From Ptiloglossa arizonensis (lineage: Eukaryota; Arthropoda; Insecta; Hymenoptera; Colletidae), in assembly GCF_051014685.1 (NCBI RefSeq), contig NW_027479035.1, positions 186,001-250,000 of the forward strand: a stretch of 64,000 nucleotides of DNA, in the 5' to 3' direction. The notes under the pieces were generated by a model, which worked only from the letters and a program-made list of their open reading frames with translations, was not told the origin of the DNA and made no database searches. The number at the start of each line of letters is the position of its first letter. Position 1 is the stretch's first letter. Position numbers and translations under genes: made by a program. This document shows, one piece after another, positions 25,025 through 36,746 of this stretch.

Positions 25025-26774
25025 CAACGCTTGAAAAACTCAAAATTTTCGCAGTTCTGTTGCTCGAAACGAATAACTAGAACGGGCTAGGGGAAAAGTA
25101 CGCATACCGTTGTAATCCGGCGAGGTTCTACTTTCTGATGCAACAGAAATTTTGCGGATTGGTCAATCCGTTCGCGAGATATGGCAGTTTGGAGGTAAGC
25201 AACGCTTGAAAAACTTAAAATTTTCGCAGTTCTGTTGCTCGAAACGAATAACTAGAACTGGCTAGGGGAAAAGTACGCACACCGTTGTAATCGGGCGAGT
25301 TTCTACTTTCAGATGCAACAGAAATTTTGCGGATTGGTCAATCCGTTCGCAGGATATGGCAGTTTGGAGGTAAACAACGCTTGAAAAACTCAAAATTTTC
25401 GCAGTTCTGTTGCCCGAAACGAATAACTAGAACGGGCTAGGGGAGAAGTACGCATACCGTTGTAATCGGGCGAGTTTCTACTTTCAGATACAACAGAAAT
25501 TTTGCGGATTGGTCAATCCGTTCCCGAGTTATGGCAGTTTGGAGGTAAGAAACGCTTGAGAAACTCAAAATTTTCGCAGTTCTGATGCTCGAAACGAATA
25601 ACTAGAACGGCCTACGGGAAAAGTACGCATAGTGTTGTAATCGGGCGAGTTTCTACTTTCAGATGCAACAGAAATTTTGCGGATTGGTCAATCCGTTCGC
25701 GAGATATGGCAGTTTGGAAGTAAGAAACGCTTGAGAAACTCAAAATTTTCGCAGTTCTGATGCTCGAAAAGAATAACTAGGACGGCCTAGGGGAAAAGTA
25801 CGCATAGTGTTGTAGTCGGGGGAGTTTCTACTTTCAGATGCAACAGAAATTTTGCGGATTGGTCAATCCGTTCGCGAGATATGGCAGTTTGGAGGTAAGA
25901 AACACTCGAGAAACTCAAAATTTTCGCAGTTCTGATGCTCGAAACGAATAACTAGAACGGCCTAGGGGAAAAGTACGCATAGTGTTGTAATCGGGCGAGT
26001 TTCTACTTTCAGATGCAACAGAAATTTTGCGGATTGGTCCATCCGTTCGCGAGATATGGCAGTTTGGAGGTAAGAAACGCTCGAGAAACTCAAAATTTTC
26101 GCAGTTCTGATGCTCGACAAGCATAACTAGAACGGCCTAGGGGAAAAGTACGCACACCGTTGTAATCGGGCGAGTTTCTACTTTCTGATGCAACAGAAAT
26201 TTTGCGGATTGGTCAATCCGTTCGCGAGATATGGCAGTTTGGAGGTAAGCAACGCTTGAAAAACTCAAAATTTTCGCAGTTCTGTTGCTCGAAACGAATA
26301 ACTAGAACGGGCTAGGGGAAAAGTACGCATACCGTTGTAATCGGGCGAGTTTCTACTTTCTGATGCAACAGAAATTTTGCGGATTGGTCAATCCGTTCGC
26401 GAGATATGGCAGTTTGGAGGTAAGCAACGCTTGAAAAACTCAAAATTTTCGCAGTTCTGTTGCTCGAAACGAATAACTAGAACGGGCTAGGGGAAAAGTA
26501 CGCACACCGTTGTAATCGGGCGAGTTTCTACTTTCAGATGCAACAGAAATTTTGCGGATTGGTCAATCCGTTCGCGAGATATGGCAGTTTGGGGGTAAGC
26601 AACGCTTGAAAAACTCAAAATTTTCGCAGTTCTGTTGCCCGAAACGAATAACTAGAACGGGCTAGGGGAAAAGTACGCATACCGTTGTAATCGGGCGAGT
26701 TTCTACTTTCAGATGCAACAGAAATTTTGCGGATTGGTCAATCCGTTCGCGAGATATGGCAGTTTGGAGGTAAG
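23975..26774. repeat. 16-monomer HOR (2800 bp), copy 1
   Basis: Sixteen monomers recur 2800 bp downstream. Anchors are CGAGGTTCTAC at 25121/27921, CGCAGGATATGG near 25349/28149 and AACACTCGAG at 25901/28701. Differences noticed: 25118 C/27918 G, 25224 T/28024 A, 25295 G/28095 A, 25770 A/28570 C and 26040 C/28840 A. It overlaps the end of the 19-monomer HOR. Confidence 0.91.
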
Positions 26775-29574
26775 AAACGCTCGAGAAACTCAAAATTTTC
26801 GCAGTTCTGATGCTCGACAAGCATAACTAGAACGGCCTAGGGGAAAAGTACGCATAGTGTTGTAATCGGGCGAGTTTCTACTTTCAGATGCAACAGAAAT
26901 TTTGCGGATTGGTCAATCCGTTCGCGAGATATGGCAGTTTGGAGGTAAGAAACGCTCGAGAAACTCAAAATTTTCGCAGATCTGATGCTCGACAAGCATA
27001 ACTAGAACGGCCTAGGGGAAAAGTACGCACACCGTTGTAATCGGGCGAGTTTCTACTTTCAGATGCAACAGAAATTTTGCGGATTGGTCATTCCGTTCGC
27101 GAGATATGGCAGTTTGGAGGTAAGCAAAGCTTGAAAAAATCAAAATTTTCGCAGTTCTGTTGCTCGAAACGAATAACTAGAACGGGCTAGGGGAAAAGTA
27201 CGCACACCGTTGTAATCGGGCGAGTTTCTACTTTCAGATGCAACAGAAATTTTGCGGATTGGTCAATCCGTTCGCGAGATATGGCAGTTTGGAGGTAAGC
27301 AACGCTTGAAAAACTCAAAATTTTCGCAGTTCTGTTGCTCGAAACGAATAACTAGAACGGGCTAGGGGAAAAGTACGCACACCGTTGTAATCGGGCGAGT
27401 TTCTACTTTCAGATGCAACAGAAATTTTGCGGATTGGTCAATCCGTTCGCGAGATATGGCAGTTTGGAGGTAAGAAACGCTCGAGAAACTCAAAATTTTC
27501 GCAGTTCTGATGCTCGACAAGCATAACTAGAACGGCCTAGGGGAAAAGTACGCATAGTGTTGTAATCGGGCGAGTTTCTACTTTCAGATGCAACAGAAAT
27601 TTTGCGGATTGGTCAATCCGTTCGCGAGATATGGCAGTTTGGAGGTAAGAAACGCTCGAGAAACTCAAAATTTTCGCAATTCTGATGCTCGACAAGCATA
27701 ACTAGAACGGCCTAGGGGAAAAGTACGCACACCGTTGTAATCGGGCGAGTTTCTACTTTCAGATGCAACAGAAATTTTGCGGATTGGTCAATCCGTTCGC
27801 GAGATATGGCAGTTTGGAGGTAAGCAACGCTTGAAAAACTCAAAATTTTCGCAGTTCTGTTGCTCGAAACGAATAACTAGAACGGGCTAGGGGAAAAGTA
27901 CGCATACCGTTGTAATCGGGCGAGGTTCTACTTTCTGATGCAACAGAAATTTTGCGGATTGGTCAATCCGTTCGCGAGATATGGCAGTTTGGAGGTAAGC
28001 AACGCTTGAAAAACTTAAAATTTACGCAGTTCTGTTGCTCGAAACGAATAACTAGAACTGGCTAGGGGAAAAGTACGCACACCGTTGTAATCGGACGAGT
28101 TTCTACTTTCAGATGCAACAGAAATTTTGCGGATTGGTCAATCCGTTCGCAGGATATGGCAGTTTGGAGGTAAACAACGCTTGAAAAACTCAAAATTTTC
28201 GCAGTTCTGTTGCCCGAAACGAATAACTAGAACGGGCTAGGGGAGAAGTACGCATACCGTTGTAATCGGGCGAGTTTCTACTTTCAGATACAACAGAAAT
28301 TTTGCGGATTGGTCAATCCGTTCCCGAGTTATGGCAGTTTGGAGGTAAGAAACGCTTGAGAAACTCAAAATTTTCGCAGTTCTGATGCTCGAAACGAATA
28401 ACTAGAACGGCCTACGGGAAAAGTACGCATAGTGTTGTAATCGGGCGAGTTTCTACTTTCAGATGCAACAGAAATTTTGCGGATTGGTCAATCCGTTCGC
28501 GAGATATGGCAGTTTGGAAGTAAGAAACGCTTGAGAAACTCAAAATTTTCGCAGTTCTGATGCTCGAAACGAATAACTAGGACGGCCTAGGGGAAAAGTA
28601 CGCATAGTGTTGTAGTCGGGGGAGTTTCTACTTTCAGATGCAACAGAAATTTTGCGGATTGGTCAATCCGTTCGCGAGATATGGCAGTTTGGAGGTAAGA
28701 AACACTCGAGAAACTCAAAATTTTCGCAGTTCTGATGCTCGAAACGAATAACTAGAACGGCCTAGGGGAAAAGTACGCATAGTGTTGTAATCGGGCGAGT
28801 TTCTACTTTCAGATGCAACAGAAATTTTGCGGATTGGTCAATCCGTTCGCGAGATATGGCAGTTTGGAGGTAAGAAACGCTCGAGAAACTCAAAATTTTC
28901 GCAGTTCTGATGCTCGACAAGCATAACTAGAACGGCCTAGGGGAAAAGTACGCACACCGTTGTAATCGGGCGAGTTTCTACTTTCTGATGCAACAGAAAT
29001 TTTGCGGATTGGTCAATCCGTTCGCGAGATATGGCAGTTTGGAGGTAAGCAACGCTTGAAAAACTCAAAATTTTCGCAGTTCTGTTGCTCGAAACGAATA
29101 ACTAGAACGGGCTAGGGGAAAAGTACGCATACCGTTGTAATCGGGCGAGTTTCTACTTTCTGATGCAACAGAAATTTTGCGGATTGGTCAATCCGTTCGC
29201 GAGATATGGCAGTTTGGAGGTAAGCAACGCTTGAAAAACTCAAAATTTTCGCAGTTCTGTTGCTCGAAACGAATAACTAGAACGGGCTAGGGGAAAAGTA
29301 CGCACACCGTTGTAATCGGGCGAGTTTCTACTTTCAGATGCAACAGAAATTTTGCGGATTGGTCAATCCGTTCGCGAGATATGGCAGTTTGGGGGTAAGC
29401 AACGCTTGAAAAACTCAAAATTTTCGCAGTTCTGTTGCCCGAAACGAATAACTAGAACGGGCTAGGGGAAAAGTACGCATACCGTTGTAATCGGGCGAGT
29501 TTCTACTTTCAGATGCAACAGAAATTTTGCGGATTGGTCAATCCGTTCGCGAGATATGGCAGTTTGGAGGTAAG
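26775..29574. repeat. 16-monomer HOR (2800 bp), copy 2
   Basis: Second copy, contiguous with the first. At 29575 the next monomer carries ACGAACACCG instead of the CATAGTG found at the start of the two copies (23975 and 26775), which marks the end of this periodicity. Confidence 0.91.
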
Positions 29575-31849
29575 AAACGCTCGAGAAACTCAAAATTTTC
29601 GCAGTTCTGATGCTCGACAAGCATAACTAGAACGGCCTAGGGGAAAAGTACGAACACCGTTGTAATCGGGCGAGTTTCTACTTTCAGATGCAACAGAAAT
29701 TTTGCGGATTGGTCAATCCGTTCGCGAGATATGGCAGTTTGGAGGTAAGCAACGCTTGAAAAACTCAAAATTTTCGCAGTTCTGTTGCTCGAAACGAATA
29801 ACTAGAACGGGCTAGGGGAAAAGTACGCATACCGTTGTAATCGGGCGAGTTTCTACTTTCTGATGCAACAGAAATTTTGCGGATTGGTCAATCCGTTCGC
29901 GAGATATGGCAGTTTGGAGGTAAGCAACGCTTGAAAAACTCAAAATTTTCGCAGTTCTGTTGCTCGAAACGAATAACTAGAACGGGCTAGGGGAAAAGTA
30001 CGCACACCGTTGTAATCGGGCGAGTTTCTACTTTCAGATGCAACAGAAATTTTGCGGATTGGTCAATCCGTTCGCGAGATATGGCAGTTTGGGGGTAAGC
30101 AACGCTTGAAAAACTCAAAATTTTCGCAGTTCTGTTGCCCGAAACGAATAACTAGAACGGGCTAGGGGAAAAGTACGCATACCGTTGTAATCGGGCGAGT
30201 TTCTACTTTCTGATGCAACAGAAATTTTGCGGATTGGTCAATCCGTTCGCGAGATATGGCAGTTTGGAGGTAAGCAACGCTTGAAAAACTCAAAATTTTC
30301 GCAGTTCTGTTGCTCGAAACGAATAACTAGAACGGGCTAGGGGAAAAGTACGCACACCGTTGTAATCGGGCGAGTTTCTACTTTCAGATGCAACAGAAAT
30401 TTTGCGGATTGGTCAATCCGTTCGCGAGATATGGCAGTTTGGGGGTAAGCAACGCTTGAAAAACTCAAAATTTTCGCAGTTCTGTTGCCCGAAACGAATA
30501 ACTAGAACGGGCTAGGGGAAAAGTACGCATACCGTTGTAATCGGGCGAGTTTCTACTTTCAGATGCAACAGAAATTTTGCGGATTGGTCAATCCGTTCGC
30601 GAGTTATGGCAGTTTGGAGGTAAGAAACGCTTGAGAAACTCAAAATTTTCGCAGTTCTGATGCTCGAAACGAATAACTAGTACGGCCTACGGGAAAAGTA
30701 CGCATAGTGTTGTAATCGGGCGAGTTTCTACTTTCAGATGCAACAGAAATTTTGCGGATTGGACAATCCGTTCGCGAGATATGGCAGTTTGGAAGTAAGA
30801 AACGCTTGAGAAACTCAAAATTTTCGCAGTTCTGATGCTCGAAACGAATAACTAGGACGGCCTAGGGGAAAAGTACGCATAGTGTTGTAGTCGGGGGAGT
30901 TTCTACTTTCAGATGCAACAGAAATTTTGCGGATTGGTCAATCCGTTCGCGAGATATGGCAGTTTGGAGGTAAGAAACGCTCGAGAAACTCAAAATTTTC
31001 GCAGTTCTGATGCTCGACAAGCATAACTAGAACGGCCTAGGGGAAAAGTACGCACACCGTTGTAATCGGGCGAGTTTCTACTTTCAGATGCAACAGAAAT
31101 TTTGCGGATTGGTCAATCCGTTCGCGAGATATGGCAGTTTGGAGGTAAGCAAAGCTTGAAAAACTCAAAATTTTCGCAGTTCTGTTGCTCGAAACGAATA
31201 ACTAGAACGGGCTAGGGGAAAAGTACGCACACCGTTGTAATCGGGCGAGTTTCTACTTTCAGATGCAACAGAAATTTTGCGGATTGGTCAATCCGTTCGC
31301 GAGATATGGCAGTTTGGAGGTAAGAAACGCTCGAGAAACTCAAAATTTTCGCAGTTCTGATGCTCGACAAGCATAACTAGAACGGCCTAGGGGAAAAGTA
31401 CGCACACCGTTGTAATCGGGCGAGTTTCTACTTTCAGATGCAACAGAAATTTTGCGGATTGGTCAATCCGTTCGCGAGATATGGCAGTTTGGAGGTAAGC
31501 AAAGCTTGAAAAACTCAAAATTTTCGCAGTTCTGTTGCTCGAAACGAATAACTAGAACGGGCTAGGGGAAAAGTACGCACACCGTTGTAATCGGGCGCGT
31601 TTCTACTTTCAGATGCAACAGAAATTTTGCGGATTGGTCAATCCGTTCGCGAGATATGGCAGTTTGGAGGTAAGAAACGCTCGAGAAACTCAAAATTTTC
31701 GCAGTTCTGATGCTCGACAAGCATAACTAGAACGGCCTAGGGGAAAAGTACGCATAGTGTTGTAATCGGGCGAGTTTCTACTTTCAGATGCAACAGAAAT
31801 TTTGCGGATTGGTCAATCCGTTCGCGAGATATGGCAGTTTGGAGGTAAG
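29575..31849. repeat. Mosaic segment with two dimer (350 bp) duplications
   Basis: The dimer CACACCG/GGGGG plus TTGCCCG at 29925-30274 repeats at 30275-30624, with the end of the second monomer differing (CTGATG versus CAGATG/GAGTTATGG). A second dimer, GACAAGC/CACACCG plus CAAAGCTTG, at 30975-31324 repeats at 31325-31674; the later copy carries GGGCGCGTTT near 31598. Between them are two class II monomers, with TAGTACGG near 30680 and GGACAATCC near 30762. Confidence 0.85.
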
Positions 31850-32723
31850 AAACGCTCGAGAAACTCAAAATTTTCGCAGTTCTGATGCTCGACAAGCATA
31901 ACTAGAACGGCCTAGGGGAAAAGTACGCACACCGTTGTAATCGGGCGAGTTTCTACTTTCAGATGCAACAGAAATTTTGCGGATTGGTCAATCCGTTCGC
32001 GAGATATCGCAGTTTGGAGGTAAGCAACGCTTGAAAAACTCAAAATTTTCGCAGTTCTGTTGCTCGAAACGAATAACTAGAACGGGCTAGGGGAAAAGTA
32101 CGCATACCGTTGTAATCGGGCGAGTTTCTACTTTCTGGTGCAACAGAAATTTTGCGGATTGGTCAATCCGTTCGCGAGATATGGCAGTTTGGAGGTAAGC
32201 AACGCTTGAAAAACTTAAAATTTTCGCAGTTCTGTTGCTCGAAACGTATAACTAGAACTGGCTAGGGGAAAAGTACGCACACCGTTGTAATCGGGCGAGT
32301 TTCTACTTTCAGATGCAACAGAAATTTTGCGGATTGGTCAATCCGTTCGCGAGATATGGCAGTTTGGAGGTAAGAAACGCTCGAGAAACTCAAAATTTTC
32401 GCAGTTCTGATGCTCGAAACGAATAACTAGAACGGCCTACGGGAAAAGTACGCATAGTGTTGTAATCGGGCGAGTTTCTACTTTCAGATGCAACAGAAAT
32501 TTTGCGGATTGGTCAATCCGTTCGCGAGATATGGCAGTTTGGAGGTAAGAAACGCTCGAGAAACTCAAAATTTTCGCAGTTCTGAAGCTCGAAACGAATA
32601 ACTAGAACGGCCTAGGGGAAAAGTACGCATAGTGTTGTAATCGGGCGAGTTTCTACTTTCAGATGCAACAGAAATTTTGCGGATTGGTCAATCCGTTGCG
32701 AGATATGGCAGTTTGGAGGTAAG
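31850..32723. repeat. 5-monomer repeat (874 bp), copy 1
   Basis: Five monomers sharing GAGATATCGC, CTGGTGC, ACGTATAAC with AACTGGCT, CTACGGG, and TGAAGCTCG. The last monomer has a one-base deletion (CCGTTGCGAG instead of CCGTTCGCGAG) near 32697, giving 874 bp in total. Confidence 0.9.
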
Positions 32724-33597
32724 AAACGCTCGAGAAACTCAAAATTTTCGCAGTTCTGATGCTCGACAAGCATAACTAGAACGGCCTAGGGGAAAAGTAC
32801 GGACACCGTTGTAATCGGGCGAGTTTCTACTTTCAGATGCAACAGAAATTTTGCGGATTGGTCAATCCGTTCGCGAGATATCGCAGTTTGGAGGTAAGCA
32901 ACGCTTGAAAAACTCAAAATTTTCGCAGTTCTGTTGCTCGAAACGAATAACTAGAACGGGCTAGGGGAAAAGTACGCATACCGTTGTAATCGGGCGAGTT
33001 TCTACTTTCTGGTGCAACAGAAATTTTGCGGATTGGTCAATCCGTTCGCGAGATATGGCAGTTTGGAGGTAAGAAACGCTCGAGAAACTTAAAATTTTCG
33101 CAGTTCTGTTGCTCGAAACGTATAACTAGAACTGGCTAGGGGAAAAGTACGCACACCGTTGTAATCGGGCGAGTTTCTACTTTCAGATGCAACAGAAATT
33201 TTGCGGATTGGTCAATCCGTTCGCGAGATATGGCAGTTTGGAGGTAAGAAACGCTCGAGAAACTCAAAATTTTCGCAGTTCTGATGCTCGAAACGAATAA
33301 CTAGAACGGCCTACGGGAAAAGTACGCATAGTGTTGTAATCGGGCGAGTTTCTACTTTCAGATGCAACAGAAATTTTGCGGATTGGTCAATCCGTTCGCG
33401 AGATATGGCAGTTTGGAGGTAAGAAACGCTCGAGAAACTCAAAATTTTCGCAGTTCTGAAGCTCGAAACGAATAACTAGAACGGCCTAGGGGAAAAGTAC
33501 GCATAGTGTTGTAATCGGGCGAGTTTCTACTTTCAGATGCAACAGAAATTTTGCGGATTGGTCAATCCGTTGCGAGATATGGCAGTTTGGAGGTAAG
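32724..33597. repeat. 5-monomer repeat (874 bp), copy 2
   Basis: Same order as copy 1, including the same one-base deletion near 33571. Differences noticed are ACGGACACCG near 32800 in place of ACGCACACCG, and a class II start (AAACGCTCGAG) at 33074 where copy 1 has CAACGCTTGAA. Confidence 0.9.
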
Positions 33598-34996
33598 AAA
33601 CGCTCGAGAAACTCAAAATTTTCGCAGTTCTGATGCTCGACAAGCATAACTAGAACGGCCTAGGGGAAAAGTACGGACACCGTTGTAATCGGGCGAGTTT
33701 CTACTTTCAGATGCAACAGAAATTTTGCGGATTGGTCAATCCGTTCGCGAGATATGGCACTTTGGAGGTAAGCAACGCTTGAAAAACTCAAAATTTTCGC
33801 AGTTCTGTTGCTCGAAACGAATAACTAGAACGGGCTAGGGGAAAAGTACGCATACCGTTGTAATCGGGCGAGTTTCTACTTTCAGATGCAACAGAAATTT
33901 TGCGGATTGGTCAATCCGTTCGCGAGTTATGGCAGTTTGGAGGTAAGAAACGCTTGAGAAACTCAAAATTTTCGCAGTTCTGATGCTCGACAAGCATAAC
34001 TAGAAAGGCCTAGGGGAAAAGTACGCACACCGTTGTAATCGGGCGAGTTTCTACTTTCAGATGCAACAGAAATTTTGCGGATTGGTCAATCCGTTCGCGA
34101 GATATGGCAGTTTGGAGGTAAGAAACGCTCGAGAAACTCAAAATTTTCGCAGTTCTGATGCTCGACAAGCATAACTAGAACGGCCTAGGGGAAAAGTACG
34201 AACACCGTTGTAATCGGGCGAGTTTCTACTTTCAGATGCAACAGAAATTTTGCGGATTGGTCAATCCGTTCGCGAGATATGGCAGTTTGGAGGTAAGCAA
34301 CGCTTGAAAAACTCAAAATTTTCGCAGTTCTGTTGCTCGAAACGAATAACTAGAACGGCCTAGGGGAAAAGTACGCACACCGTTGTAATCGGGCGAGTTT
34401 CTACTTTCAGATGCAACAGAAATTTTGCGGATTGGTCAATCCGTTCGCGAGATATGGCAGTTTGGAGGTAAGAAACGCTCGAGAAACTCAAAATTTTCGC
34501 AGTTCTGATGCTCGACAAGCATAACTAGAACGGCCTAGGGGAAAAGTACGAACACCGTTGTAATCGGGCGAGTTTCTACTTTCAGATGCAACAGAAATTT
34601 TGCGGATTGGTCAATCCGTTCGCGAGATATGGCAGTTTGGAGGTAAGCAACGCTTGAAAAACTCAAAATTTTCGCAGTTCTGTTGCTCGAAACGAATAAC
34701 TAGAACGGGCTAGGGGAAAAGTACGCATACCGTTGTAATCGGGCGAGTTTCTACTTTCTGATGCAACAGAAATTTTGCGGATTGGTCAATCCGTTCGCGA
34801 GATATGGCAGTTTGGAGGTAAGCAACGCTTGAAAAACTCAAAATTTTCGCAGTTCTGTTGCTCGAAACGAATAACTAGAACGGGCTAGGGGAAAAGTACG
34901 CATACCGTTGTAATCGGGCGAGTTTCTACTTTCAGATGCAACAGAAATTTTGCGGATTGGTCAATCCGTTGCGAGATATGGCAGTTTGGAGGTAAG
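33598..34996. repeat. 8-monomer repeat (1399 bp), copy 1
   Basis: Shares GATATGGCAC at 33751/35150 and AGAAAGGCC at 34002/35401 with the next copy. It contains two ACGAACACCG monomers flanking a class I monomer that carries the class II GGCCTAGG (34298). Its last monomer (34823) ends with the CCGTTGCGAG deletion also seen in the 874-bp repeat. Confidence 0.88.
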
Positions 34997-36396
34997 AAAC
35001 GCTCGAGAAACTCAAAATTTTCGCAGTTCTGATGCTCGACAAGCATAACTAGAACGGCCTAGGGGAAAAGTACGGACACCGTTGTAATCGGGCGAGTTTC
35101 TACTTTCAGATGCAACAGAAATTTTGCGGATTGGTCAATCCGTTCGCGAGATATGGCACTTTGGAGGTAAGCAACGCTTGAAAAACTCAAAATTTTCGCA
35201 GTTCTGTTGCTCGAAACGAATAACTAGAACGGGCTAGGGGAAAAGTACGCATACCGTTGTAATCGGGCGAGTTTCTACTTTCAGATGCAACAGAAATTTT
35301 GCGGATTGGTCAATCCGTTCGCGAGTTATGGCAGTTTGGAGGTAAGAAACGCTTGAGAAACTCAAAATTTTCGCAGTTCTGATGCTCGACAAGCATAACT
35401 AGAAAGGCCTAGGGGAAAAGTACGCACACCGTTGTAATCGGGCGAGTTTCTACTTTCAGATGCAACAGAAATTTTGCGGATTGGTCAATCCGTTCGCGAG
35501 ATATGGCAGTTTGGAGGTAAGAAACGCTCGAGAAACTCAAAATTTTCGCAGTTCTGATGCTCGACAAGCATAACTAGAACGGCCTAGGGGAAAAGTACGA
35601 ACACCGTTGTAATCGGGCGAGTTTCTACTTTCAGATGCAACAGAAATTTTGCGGATTGGTCAATCCGTTCGCGAGATATGGCAGTTTGGAGGTAAGCAAC
35701 GCTTGAAAAACTCAAAATTTTCGCAGTTCTGTTGCTCGAAACGAATAACTAGAACGGCCTAGGGGAAAAGTACGCACACCGTTGTAATCGGGCGAGTTTC
35801 TACTTTCAGATGCAACAGAAATTTTGCGGATTGGTCAATCCGTTCGCGAGATATGGCAGTTTGGAGGTAAGAAACGCTCGAGAAACTCAAAATTTTCGCA
35901 GTTCTGATGCTCGACAAGCATAACTAGAACGGCCTAGGGGAAAAGTACGAACACCGTTGTAATCGGGCGAGTTTCTACTTTCAGATGCAACAGAAATTTT
36001 GCGGATTGGTCAATCCGTTCGCGAGATATGGCAGTTTGGAGGTAAGCAACGCTTGAAAAACTCAAAATTTTCGCAGTTCTGTTGCTCGAAACGAATAACT
36101 AGAACGGGCTAGGGGAAAAGTACGCATACCGTTGTAATCGGGCGAGTTTCTACTTTCTGATGCAACAGAAATTTTGCGGATTGGTCAATCCGTTCGCGAG
36201 ATATGGCAGTTTGGAGGTAAGCAACGCTTGAAAAACTCAAAATTTTCGCAGTTCTGTTGCTCGAAACGAATAACTAGAACGGGCTAGGGGAAAAGTACGC
36301 ATACCGTTGTAATCGGGCGAGTTTCTACTTTCAGATGCAACAGAAATTTTGCGGATTGGTCAATCCGTTCGCGAGTTATGGCAGTTTGGAGGTAAG
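34997..36396. repeat. 8-monomer repeat (1400 bp), copy 2
   Basis: Same order as copy 1. The last monomer (36222) ends in CGCGAGTTATGG rather than the deletion form, so this copy is one base longer. Two further monomers of the pattern follow at 36397-36746, with AGAAAGG near 36451 and ACGAACACCG near 36648. Confidence 0.88.
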
Positions 36397-36746
36397 AAAC
36401 GCTTGAGAAACTCAAAATTTTCGCAGTTCTGATGCTCGACAAGCATAACTAGAAAGGCCTAGGGGAAAAGTACGCACACCGTTGTAATCGGGCGAGTTTC
36501 TACTTTCAGATGCAACAGAAATTTTGCGGATTGGTCAATCCGTTCGCGAGATATGGCAGTTTGGAGGTAAGAAACGCTCGAGAAACTCAAAATTTTCGCA
36601 GTTCTGATGCTCGACAAGCATAACTAGAACGGCCTAGGGGAAAAGTACGAACACCGTTGTAATCGGGCGAGTTTCTACTTTCAGATGCAACAGAAATTTT
36701 GCGGATTGGTCAATCCGTTCGCGAGATATGGCAGTTTGGAGGTAAG
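36397..36746. repeat. Two transitional monomers
   Basis: These match the AGAAAGG and ACGAACACCG monomers of the 8-monomer repeat (35347-35696). The second holds the last ACGAACACCG variant I see in the window. Downstream the array is built from a different set of variants. Confidence 0.8.

Noticed and set aside
25915..26124. Open frame of 69 codons on the - strand, similar to the one at 15416
   Set aside because: Opened by the private change at 26040 (GGTCCATCC). The otherwise identical copy 2800 bp later lacks it, so the frame is accidental.
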